This document shows positions 10,051 to 17,230 of a stretch of 64,000 nucleotides of DNA, in pieces. The notes beneath the pieces were generated by a model. The model saw only the letters and a program-made list of their open reading frames with translations, made no database searches and was not told the origin of the DNA. The stretch comes from Hydrocarboniphaga sp. (GTDB taxonomy: Bacteria > Pseudomonadota > Gammaproteobacteria > Nevskiales > Nevskiaceae), in NCBI RefSeq assembly GCF_028291725.1, contig NZ_JAQGNT010000043.1, positions 1-64,000 on the forward strand, given 5' to 3'. How positions within the stretch are numbered: position 1 is the stretch's first letter; each line of letters starts with the position of its first letter. Both the position numbers and the translations under genes were made by a program.

Positions 10051-11159
10051 GCCGCTTTCTCCAGCGCGGAAAGATACCGCTCGCGATACAGGCTGCTGTT
10101 GCCGAACAGCTGCGCATCGGCGCGGGCACGACGCAGATACAGATGGGCGGGATGCTCGGCCGTGAAACCGATACCGCCATGCATCTGGATCGAGGTGGCC
10201 GCTATCTGGCTGAAGGCATCGGCGCAGACGAATGCCGCCAGACTGACCAGGACCTCGGTGTCCGGCATGCCCTCTGCAAGGGCCCGCGCGGCGTGTCGCG
10301 CTGCCGAGGTCGCGGATTCAACTTCGATCAGCAGATCGGCGGCCATGTGCTTGATCGCCTGGAAGCCGCCGATGGGGCGGCCGAACTGCACGCGAGTCTT
10401 GATGTACTCGACCGTCATGTCGAACACATGGCGCGTGGCGCCGGCCTGTTCGCCGGCCAGCGCCACGCGCGCGAGGTCCAGCATCTTTTCGATCGCAGCC
10501 TCGTTCGCACCCTCGATCGGGGCGCCCGAAGCCGATGCGAACACGATCCGCGCGAAGCGTTGGCCGCGGTCGAAGCTCTTGAGCGCGGTGACCGCCACAC
10601 CCGCAGCGCCGCGATCGACTTCGAAGGTGGCCAGTCCGGAGCCGGCCTTCGCGATCACCAACAGCGTGTCGGCCTGGGTACCTGCGGTGACGAACGAGGC
10701 CACTCCGTCGAGCCGCCAGCCGTCGCCATCGCGCACAGCGGTAACGCTCACGTCCGTGGGCGTCCAAAGGCCGCGATCACCGGTAATGGCCACGGTGGCG
10801 ATGCGCTCGCCGCTGCCGATCGCGGGCAGCAGTCTCGCCTTGGCATGCTCGTCCGACGAATAGGACAGCAGGCTCGCAGCCAGAACACCGCTTGACATCA
10901 GCGGGCCACAGAGCAGCGCCGCGCCCGCTTCCTCCATCACGAGCTCGATTTCTTCGGCGCCGGCACCGATGCCGCCGAAGTCCGCGGGAATCAACAGACC
11001 CAGGATTCCCATATCGGCGATGGCGCGCCACAAGACAGGATCGAATCCAGAATCCGTGGCCATGGCGCGGCGCACGTCCGCTTCCCGGCCGGTCTCGGCC
11101 AGGAGACGATGAAAACTATCGCGGATCGCCTGCCGTTCTTCGGCATTGATTGTGCTCAT
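10047..11159 (-). CDS. Acyl-CoA dehydrogenase, small partner subunit type
   Basis: A 370-residue acyl-CoA dehydrogenase family protein. It begins with the usual DERQAIRDSFHRLL-like helix and ends with HGGIGFTAEHPAHLYLRRA, the beta-type C-terminus. It lacks the helix-G Glu (the region reads DLARVALAGEQ) and the MCAD-type C-terminal Glu, so alone it is probably not a full catalyst. Its partner is the downstream gene, with which it overlaps by four bases. The promoter region carries two AGGTACCT palindromes 15 bp apart, 18-40 bp upstream of the ATG, so its transcription is likely controlled separately from the aldehyde dehydrogenase gene further upstream. Confidence 0.88.
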   Translation of the reverse strand: MSTINAEERQAIRDSFHRLLAETGREADVRRAMATDSGFDPVLWRAIADMGILGLLIPADFGGIGAGAEEIELVMEEAGAALLCGPLMSSGVLAASLLSYSSDEHAKARLLPAIGSGERIATVAITGDRGLWTPTDVSVTAVRDGDGWRLDGVASFVTAGTQADTLLVIAKAGSGLATFEVDRGAAGVAVTALKSFDRGQRFARIVFASASGAPIEGANEAAIEKMLDLARVALAGEQAGATRHVFDMTVEYIKTRVQFGRPIGGFQAIKHMAADLLIEVESATSAARHAARALAEGMPDTEVLVSLAAFVCADAFSQIAATSIQMHGGIGFTAEHPAHLYLRRARADAQLFGNSSLYRERYLSALEKAA

Positions 11160-11176
11160 GACTTTCTCTCCTATCC

Positions 11177-11199
11177 AGGTACCTCTTATCCAGGTACCT
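11177..11199. promoter_or_regulatory. Putative operator, two AGGTACCT palindromes
   Basis: Two identical 8-bp palindromes (11177-11184 and 11192-11199) lie in a 15-bp direct repeat, TATCCAGGTACCTCT. They are just upstream of the acyl-CoA dehydrogenase at 11159, and the second touches the stop codon of the aldehyde dehydrogenase gene (TAG at 11202-11200). This is the clearest double example of the motif found across the island. Regulator binding is inferred. Confidence 0.65.
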
Positions 11200-12681
11200 C
11201 TAGCGGTGCAAGCGCTTCTCCACTTGAGACGCTTCTCGGCGAATCTGCCAGTTCAGAAATTTTTTCATGCGCTCACCATAAGGCGGGGCCACCATTTTCA
11301 AGGGACTGAACGCCTTCGGCGCCGAGACGATGCTCTTGCCGTGGCTAAAGGTTTCGAAGCCGTGCCGGCCGTGATAATTGCCCATGCCGCTGGCCCCGAC
11401 GCCGCCGAACGGCATGTCTTCGACACTGTGATGCAGGATCACGTCATTCAGTGTCACGCCCCCCGAATAGGTGTTCTCGATGAAGCGGCGCCGGTCCGCA
11501 TCCGCCGGGCCGAAGTAATACGCTGCCAAGGGCTTGGGATGCGAATTGATGTACTCGATCGCTTCATCGAGCTGACGGTAGCTGATGATGGACAACAGAG
11601 GACCAAAGGTTTCCTCGGACGCGATCTTCATCTCGTCATTGACGCCGACCAGCAGCGTCGGCGGAATCTTGTGAGCGGACTGGCCGCTGAAATCTTCGTT
11701 CGCAGGATTGATCGTGACGACCCGCGCGCCCTTGGCCCGCGCGTCGTCGATATAGCCGTTGAGCCGTTCGAAGTGCCGCGCAGCAACGATCGAGCTGAAA
11801 TCATCGTTGTTCAGCAGTGTCGGGAACATCTTTCGAGTCACTGACTCGAAAGCCGCGATCAGCTCATCTTCCGAGCCCGCAGGCACCAGCATGTAATCCG
11901 GCGACAGGCACAGCTGGCCAGCGTTGATCGACTTGCCAGCCATCACCCGCTGTGCAACGAATTGCAGGTCCGCCTTGGGTGATACCACGACCGGCGACTT
12001 GCCGCCCAGTTCCAGCGTCACCGGCACCAGGTTGTCGGCGGCGGCGCGCTGCACGTGTCGTCCGACCGACGTGGCGCCGGTAAACAGCAAATGATCGAAC
12101 GGCAATCGGCTGAAGGCAGCACCGATCTCGGGGCCGCCGGTGATAAGGGCCAGCTCGGCGGGGTCGAACTCCCGCGCGACCGCAGCTCGCATCAGTTCGG
12201 ACGTCGCCGGCACGAATTCGGACACTTTCAGCATCACGCGATTGCCGGCCGCGAAAGCCGCTGCCACCGGTGCGAACGCCAGGCCGACCGGGAAATTCCA
12301 CGGACTCATCACGCCGACCACACCGAGCGGCTGCCATTCCACCCAGGCCCTGCCGCCGAACAAAGAGAGTGGCCCGGCGTTGTAGCTTTGCGACTTCATC
12401 CAGCGCCGAAGATGCTTCCGCGTGTGCTTGAGCGCAGGCAGCGGACCCAACACATCCGAGATATAGGAGCCCGTGCGCGAACGACTGCCGTAATCGGCGT
12501 CCAGTGCTTCGACCAGGCGATCCGCCTCGCTGAGCATGATGTGCATCAACCGGTCTATGCGATTTTCGCGCGCGGTGGCCGAAGGCGGGCCGTCACGGAG
12601 AAACGCAGTCCGCTGTAGCTTCAGCACTTCCAGCAACCCGGCTTCGGCATCGACTTGCAGCTGCGAAACGGCAACATTCAT
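11200..12681 (-). CDS. calB: Aldehyde dehydrogenase, coniferyl-aldehyde dehydrogenase type
   Basis: NAD(P)-dependent aldehyde dehydrogenase of the class-3/coniferyl aldehyde group, 493 residues. It oxidises an aldehyde to a carboxylic acid. The general base Glu224 is in TLELGGKSP and the nucleophile Cys258 in NAGQLCLSPDYM; the SPWNFP cofactor motif is near 126. The family includes CalB but also enzymes for long-chain and terpenoid aldehydes, so the symbol describes the family and not a proven substrate. In this context a terpenoid or other isoprenoid aldehyde is at least as likely as coniferyl aldehyde. It is divergent from the SDR at 12802, and an AGGTATCT operator lies between them. Confidence 0.85.
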   Translation of the reverse strand: MNVAVSQLQVDAEAGLLEVLKLQRTAFLRDGPPSATARENRIDRLMHIMLSEADRLVEALDADYGSRSRTGSYISDVLGPLPALKHTRKHLRRWMKSQSYNAGPLSLFGGRAWVEWQPLGVVGVMSPWNFPVGLAFAPVAAAFAAGNRVMLKVSEFVPATSELMRAAVAREFDPAELALITGGPEIGAAFSRLPFDHLLFTGATSVGRHVQRAAADNLVPVTLELGGKSPVVVSPKADLQFVAQRVMAGKSINAGQLCLSPDYMLVPAGSEDELIAAFESVTRKMFPTLLNNDDFSSIVAARHFERLNGYIDDARAKGARVVTINPANEDFSGQSAHKIPPTLLVGVNDEMKIASEETFGPLLSIISYRQLDEAIEYINSHPKPLAAYYFGPADADRRRFIENTYSGGVTLNDVILHHSVEDMPFGGVGASGMGNYHGRHGFETFSHGKSIVSAPKAFSPLKMVAPPYGERMKKFLNWQIRREASQVEKRLHR

Positions 12682-12727
12682 AGGGCTTTCCTCCGGTGAC
12701 GAGGCGCTTCTTCTGGACGCCCTGTTT

Positions 12728-12737
12728 CAGGTATCTG
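12728..12737. promoter_or_regulatory. Putative operator between calB and the SDR gene
   Basis: CAGGTATCTG (core AGGTATCT 12729-12736) lies in the divergent region, 47 bp upstream of the minus-strand aldehyde dehydrogenase ATG and 65 bp upstream of the plus-strand SDR ATG. It matches the island-wide palindrome AGRTAYCT, so one site could serve both promoters. Confidence 0.55.
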
Positions 12738-12801
12738 TATTGTAGCCTAGACTTCCCGGCCCGGGCACCGGCCCTGCACTCATACCACTTTGGAGGGATT
12801 C

Positions 12802-13581
12802 ATGGCTTTTCATGGCAAGGTCGCGCTCGTCACCGGCGGTGGCAGCGGTATGGGGCGCGCGATGGCGCTGCGACATGCGCAACAGGGCGCAAAGGTCGCG
12901 ATCCTCGACCTGAATGAGACCGCGCTGGCGGACACCGCAGCACTGTCGCCCAAGCTGAAAGCCTACCGCTGCGACGTCACCGACGAGGAGCAGGTGATCG
13001 ACACAGTGGCTCGTATCGAGGCCGAACTCGGGCCGATCGACCGCGGCGTGCATGCCGCGGGCATCATGCCCGGCGACACGATCCTCAACATGTCGTCGCA
13101 GAAGATCACCCAGGTCATGAAGGTGAATTATTTCGGCACCGTGCATGTGACCAAGGCCCTGCTGCCTCGCTTGCTCGAACGCAAGCATGGCGACCTGATC
13201 TGCTTCGGCTCGATCACCGGCTACGCTTTCAGCACCAGCTTCTCGGCATACTGCGCGAGCAAGGCTGCGGTGAATGCGTACATGGAAATCCTGATTCACG
13301 AGCACCAGAAGAGCGGCCTGCGCATCCTGCTCGTGGCGCCGCCGGCGGTGGATACGCCGCTGATCAATCAGGCGCTCGAAACCGGCCCCGCGGCGATCCG
13401 CATGGTCAAGGAGAAGAAGCGCATGGCCAGCGTCGACAGCATTCTCGACGCGATCGAAACCGCGATCGAGAAGGGCCAGACCATTGTGCTTCCGGGCGAG
13501 GCCAAACCGACCTACCTGCTGCGCCGGCTTTCACCAAAGCTGCTGTGGAAGATTTCGGACAAGGTCAACAAAGTCAGCTGA
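12802..13581 (+). CDS. Short-chain dehydrogenase/reductase
   Basis: Classical SDR of 259 residues that would oxidise an alcohol or reduce a ketone with NAD(P). The cofactor loop TGGGSGMG is at 11-18, and Asp36 after the second strand favours NAD. The active site has Ser137, Tyr150 and Lys154 (YCASK). The usual NNAG is HAAG here, an uncommon variant. The C-terminus is basic (RRLSPKLLWKISDKVNKVS), as in SDRs that attach to membranes or act on lipids. The ATG at 12802 has GGAGGG seven bases upstream; an upstream TTG at 12790 is unlikely. A damaged nitronate monooxygenase gene follows 43 bp downstream. Confidence 0.87.
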   Translation: MAFHGKVALVTGGGSGMGRAMALRHAQQGAKVAILDLNETALADTAALSPKLKAYRCDVTDEEQVIDTVARIEAELGPIDRGVHAAGIMPGDTILNMSSQKITQVMKVNYFGTVHVTKALLPRLLERKHGDLICFGSITGYAFSTSFSAYCASKAAVNAYMEILIHEHQKSGLRILLVAPPAVDTPLINQALETGPAAIRMVKEKKRMASVDSILDAIETAIEKGQTIVLPGEAKPTYLLRRLSPKLLWKISDKVNKVS

Positions 13582-13624
13582 AGCGCAACGACCACACCCG
13601 GCCCACCACGGAGCTTGACGATCC

Positions 13625-14413
13625 ATGCGCACCCCGGTCTGTCGCGAGTTCGGCATCGAGTTGCCGATCTTCGCTTTTTCCCACTGCCGCGACGTCGTGG
13701 CCGAAGTGACCCGGGCCGGTGGCATGGGCGTGTTCGGCGCAGCCGGCTGCAACGCAGAACAACTCGAACGGGAGCTGTGCTGGATCGATGAGCGCGTCGG
13801 CGACAAACCCTATGCCGTCGACCTGTTGATGCCCAATCGCTACCAGAAGACCAGCGCCGCTCAGCGACTCGACCCTGGGCAACTGATCCCAGCGGCTCAC
13901 CGCGAGTTTGCCCGTCGGCTGCTGGACGACGCAGGCGTGCCACCGCTGCCGGCGCTGCAAGGCAAGGAAATCCTCGATGCATATGCGGCGCGCATCAACA
14001 TGACGCCCGACGACGCCGAGGCCTTGATCGACGTCTCCCTGCAGCATCCGCAAGTTCGGCTGATCGTCAGCGCCCTCGGCGTGGCCCCGCAGCATCTGAT
14101 CGAACGCATTCATGCCCGAGGCATCAAGCTGGGGGCCCTGGTCGGTAAGCCCTGCCGCGCGCTCAGGAGCGAGCTGACCGAAGCCTGGCTGCGCGCCGAT
14201 GCGCCGGCGCCGCTGACCATGCCGCTACAGACCATCCTGATGGCCGAGTCGATGAAACGTCTTGAGCGTCATCCGGACACCCGCTTTCTCACCTACCCGG
14301 TCGGACAGATCGTGGGTGACCTACAGCGGGAAAGCAGTTGCCGGCAGATCATCGAAGAGCTGTTGCACGACTACCTGGCGGCGATTGATCGCCTGCATTC
14401 CTTGGGAACCTGA
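13625..14413 (+). pseudogene. Nitronate monooxygenase-like gene with large in-frame deletion
   Basis: The first 175 residues match the start of a nitronate monooxygenase-like TIM barrel (CREFGIELPIFAFSHCRDVV; LIVSALG). The last 85 match its C-terminus (KPCRALRSELTEAW; TMPLQ; YPVGQIVG). At about 14148 the two parts are joined directly, LGALVG then KPCRAL. From family knowledge about 105-115 residues are missing, including the GGHTG histidine and the GGIGSGR FMN-phosphate loop. The product would be 262 residues against about 370. The frame is intact, but the protein cannot fold as a normal flavin barrel, so I annotate a pseudogene. An intact distant relative is at 53757-54761. Confidence 0.75.
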
Positions 14414-14462
14414 AGTCGATGACCCGAACCGAAGTGGTCTCATACAGTGACGGCATTATCGG

Positions 14463-14496
14463 CACGCAAACGACGCGAGACGTCGTTTCATGCGTG
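14463..14496. terminator. Hairpin between convergent genes
   Basis: An imperfect inverted repeat: AAACGACG (14468-14475) pairs with CGTCGTTT (14481-14488) across CGAGA. The stem continues as CACGC (14463-14467) with GCGTG (14492-14496) past a three-base bulge. It lies between the plus-strand monooxygenase remnant and the minus-strand TetR gene, where a bidirectional terminator is expected. There is no long T-tract. Confidence 0.45.
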
Positions 14497-14563
14497 GCTG
14501 ACATCCGCGGCTTTGGCGAGATGGCCACCCCCGCACGCGCTACGCGGCGAAGCCGAGCACCAC

Positions 14564-15334
14564 TCAGATTTTCTTCTTTCGACTCTCCGACCTGCCCGCC
14601 GGTGCTGCTGCCACCGGCAGCGCGCCCAGCAGATGATGCAGCTCGACCAGACGCGCTTCGATCCGCTGCAGGCGCGCATCCGGCAGGGTCTCCACGGTCG
14701 CTGGCGCTTCGCTTTCAGCCCGAAAAATCACCGGGAAAACGAATTGACGGATGCGCCGACGCAGCGCCGCTTCGTCCCACGGGCCTGCCACCGTCAGCAG
14801 CATGAACTCCCTGAGATTCCACTCGCTCAGTTCGTGGAGGTCGATCCCGTCGCGCAACTCGCCGTTGGCCTGAGCCCCCGCCAGCGCGGCACGCATCGCC
14901 TGGTCGATGCGTTCGAGGAACACCGACTTGAACAGCTCCAGCACGCGCGGCGTCAGGCCGTCATCGAGCATCGCCTTGAGCCAGCGGTTGCGTGGCATCT
15001 CCATGACGCCGTGCACCGTGCTCTCCTCCAGCCGCTGCCGCAGTAGTCCGGGTCCCGCCAGACGGCGCAATCCTTCGTCGACATAAGGCTTGGACTGCTG
15101 CCGCAGCAGCTCGACGAAGATGGCGTCCCAGCCGCCGAAACGGCGGAAGATCGTGGCGCGCGACACTCCGGATTCGGCGGCGATGTCCTCGATCGTCGTC
15201 TTGCCCGGGCTCAGACGCTCGAAGCAGCGACCCGCCGCGTCGATCACGCGCTGCGCCACCGCGTCGCTCGTCATGTCCGCCGGCACCAGCGATGCGATCC
15301 GCGGGCTCGCAGGACGCTCTCGGGCCCGGGTCAT
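14564..15334 (-). CDS. TetR family transcriptional regulator
   Basis: DNA-binding regulator of 256 residues. The N-terminal TetR helix-turn-helix spans about 27-72 (TTIEDIAAESGVSRATIFRRFG). The C-terminal part is a ligand and dimer domain. An extra C-terminal tail of about 40 residues is rich in Ala, Arg and Glu (PDARLQRIEARLVELHHLL), probably a short coiled coil, and ends in RKKKI. It lies 37 bp downstream of the P450-DUF3237 gene on the same strand and may be cotranscribed with it. It is a candidate controller of neighbouring catabolic genes; the ligand is unknown. Confidence 0.87.
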   Translation of the reverse strand: MTRARERPASPRIASLVPADMTSDAVAQRVIDAAGRCFERLSPGKTTIEDIAAESGVSRATIFRRFGGWDAIFVELLRQQSKPYVDEGLRRLAGPGLLRQRLEESTVHGVMEMPRNRWLKAMLDDGLTPRVLELFKSVFLERIDQAMRAALAGAQANGELRDGIDLHELSEWNLREFMLLTVAGPWDEAALRRRIRQFVFPVIFRAESEAPATVETLPDARLQRIEARLVELHHLLGALPVAAAPAGRSESRKKKI

Positions 15335-15371
15335 AGAGCCTCGGCCCAGGAATGGATCACCAGACTACCAA

Positions 15372-17141
15372 TCACATGACCTCGTAGATTTCGTACACGA
15401 GCGTCTCCATATCAAGAGCCGTGCCCCGTCCGATAGCCTGCACCTTGTTGAGCCAGGCGTAGCGCGGATCACCGGTTTCGAACAGCGGCGCAATCACCAG
15501 AGGAGCGGCCCCTGCCTTGGTGTAGTCCGATCGCCCCTGGTAGTTCAGAAAAATCAGGGCTCCGTCGTGAGTCTCCAGTGTGGCGCGCACATCGATGGAC
15601 AGCGTGCCGTCCGGTGCCACCAGCGCCCAGTCGCCGGCCGCGCCCTTGAGTTGCTTCGCGCGCAGGCGCTCGCCCTCCCAAGTGGCGGATGCCACTTCGA
15701 CGATCAGGCGCGTCCCACGCGGACCCTCCGGCATCACGGTTGGCGTTCCCAGCTTGAGCGTGGCCGTGGCGAGCGGGATCAGCTTGATCGGCATGTCGTT
15801 ATCTCCAGATTCGGTAGTTTCCACTTCGGGACGCGGTGCGGCCTTTTGTGGCGGTGGCGCCGCTGTGGTGGCTTTGGCTGCGGCATGGGATTGGTACAGG
15901 CGATTGACCGGCGGCTGCTCGCTGGACCGCCCCGGCGTGAATCGCACCGGCATGCGCTTGACCCCGTTGGTGAAATTGGACGTCTGCCGTTCGATACGGC
16001 CTGCCAGCGCAATATCGGGGATGCGCTCGATGACCTCGCTCAGCACGATGCGCAACTCGGTTCGGGCCAGCATCGCGCCCAGGCACATGTGCGGCGCGCC
16101 GCGAGCGCCGAACGACAGGTGATCGCGCGCATTGCTGCGCGTAATGTTGAAGCGACCGGCCTCAGGAAATACGCTCTCGTCTCGGTTACCTGACACGTAC
16201 CACAGCATCACCTTGTCGCCGGCCTTCATCGGCTGGCCTTCGAACACCGTGTCATCGGTCAGCTTGCGCATGAAACCCATCGCGGGTGTCGTCAAGCGCA
16301 GCATCTCTTCGACGGCGTTGGGCATCAGGTCGGGCTTGGCGCGCAGTTGCTCCATCACATCACGATGCTCCATCAGTAGATGGATGCCGTGAATCGCCTG
16401 TGTGCGCGTGGTCTCGTTGCCGGCGGTCGCCATCAGCAGGAACAGCGAGCCCAGATCGGTATCGCTGAGCTGTTGTCCGTTCTCCTGAGCCACCGCGATC
16501 GTGCTGAAGATATCGTCGACCGGATGGGCACGCTTCTTCGCGCCAAGCTGGCGCGCGTAGGTGAACATCTCCATCGCGCCGATCAAGTTGCGCGTCGGGC
16601 TCGACAACTCCGAGTCCTGGGTGCCGAACATCAGGTTGGCCCACTCGAACAGGCGTGGCCTGTCATACGGCGCGACACCGAGAATGTCGCTGACCACTTC
16701 CACCGGCAGATAGGCGGCGACGTCGACGAAATCGCACTCGCCACGCTCGATCACCGAATCTACGGCCTGTCGAGCATAGACGCGCATCTGCGCCTCGATC
16801 TTCTGGATCGCCTTCGGTGAAAACCCGGTCATGATCAGACGGCGCAGAAAACCATGCCGAGGCGGATCCGACAGGATCAGGTTGTGATCCAGCTGCGTGG
16901 CGACGCTGGTTTCCGGCGCCGGCATCGGGCTGATATTGGTGCGGCTGCTGAAAAGCGGTACCTGCTTCTCCGCGCTGACGATGTCCTGGTAGCGCGTAAT
17001 GCACCAGAACCCGGGCCCGGTTCCGTCACTGCGCGGCTGCCAGGATACCGGCGCCTCCCGGCGCAACATCGCGAAGTAATCGTGAGGCACGCCTTCGACG
17101 AAGCTGCGCGGGTCGGACAGGTCGATGTCGCCAGGTTTCAT
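15372..17141 (-). CDS. Cytochrome P450 fused to a C-terminal DUF3237 domain
   Basis: Residues 1-405 are a bacterial class I P450: I-helix AGNETT (240-245), ExxR at Glu279-Arg282, and heme loop FGARGAPHMCLG with ligand Cys353. Residues 406-449 are an Ala/Pro/Thr-rich linker. Residues 450-589 form a complete DUF3237 domain (begins MPIKLIPLATATLKLG, ends YEIYEVM). In the linker DNA a GGAGA (15806-15802) stands seven bases before the in-frame ATG of DUF3237 (15794), a good ribosome binding site. The fusion therefore probably arose from two adjacent genes, and free DUF3237 (140 residues) may still be made. The role of DUF3237 is unknown. A promoter and an operator copy lie directly upstream. Ferredoxin and reductase genes are not nearby. 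Confidence 0.9.
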   Translation of the reverse strand: MKPGDIDLSDPRSFVEGVPHDYFAMLRREAPVSWQPRSDGTGPGFWCITRYQDIVSAEKQVPLFSSRTNISPMPAPETSVATQLDHNLILSDPPRHGFLRRLIMTGFSPKAIQKIEAQMRVYARQAVDSVIERGECDFVDVAAYLPVEVVSDILGVAPYDRPRLFEWANLMFGTQDSELSSPTRNLIGAMEMFTYARQLGAKKRAHPVDDIFSTIAVAQENGQQLSDTDLGSLFLLMATAGNETTRTQAIHGIHLLMEHRDVMEQLRAKPDLMPNAVEEMLRLTTPAMGFMRKLTDDTVFEGQPMKAGDKVMLWYVSGNRDESVFPEAGRFNITRSNARDHLSFGARGAPHMCLGAMLARTELRIVLSEVIERIPDIALAGRIERQTSNFTNGVKRMPVRFTPGRSSEQPPVNRLYQSHAAAKATTAAPPPQKAAPRPEVETTESGDNDMPIKLIPLATATLKLGTPTVMPEGPRGTRLIVEVASATWEGERLRAKQLKGAAGDWALVAPDGTLSIDVRATLETHDGALIFLNYQGRSDYTKAGAAPLVIAPLFETGDPRYAWLNKVQAIGRGTALDMETLVYEIYEVM

Positions 17142-17156
17142 GGGGCAGTCGCTCTA

Positions 17157-17166
17157 GAGATACCTC
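17157..17166. promoter_or_regulatory. Putative operator at the P450 transcription start
   Basis: GAGATACCTC (core AGATACCT 17158-17165) is placed 16 bp upstream of the P450 start codon and just after the predicted -10. A bound repressor would block initiation. A weaker related element (AGTATCAT, 17176-17183) lies one to two helical turns upstream. Confidence 0.6.
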
Positions 17167-17170
17167 AATA

Positions 17171-17199
17171 ATATTAGTATCATTATTTGCGACTGTCTA
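17171..17199 (-). promoter_or_regulatory. Probable sigma-70-type promoter of the P450 gene
   Basis: On the minus strand TAGACA (17199-17194) and TAATAT (17176-17171) are 17 bp apart, about 30 bp upstream of the P450 ATG at 17141. The region is AT-rich against a GC-rich background. The operator GAGGTATCTC lies just downstream of the -10, at the expected transcription start. Confidence 0.5.
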
Positions 17200-17230
17200 C
17201 ATATTTAATCTCAATGCAGACCGGGCTGCG

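Noticed and set aside
15372-15794. DUF3237 as a completely separate gene
   Set aside because: There is no stop or frame change between P450 and DUF3237, so the sequence encodes a fusion; a separate internal start is kept only as an additional possibility.
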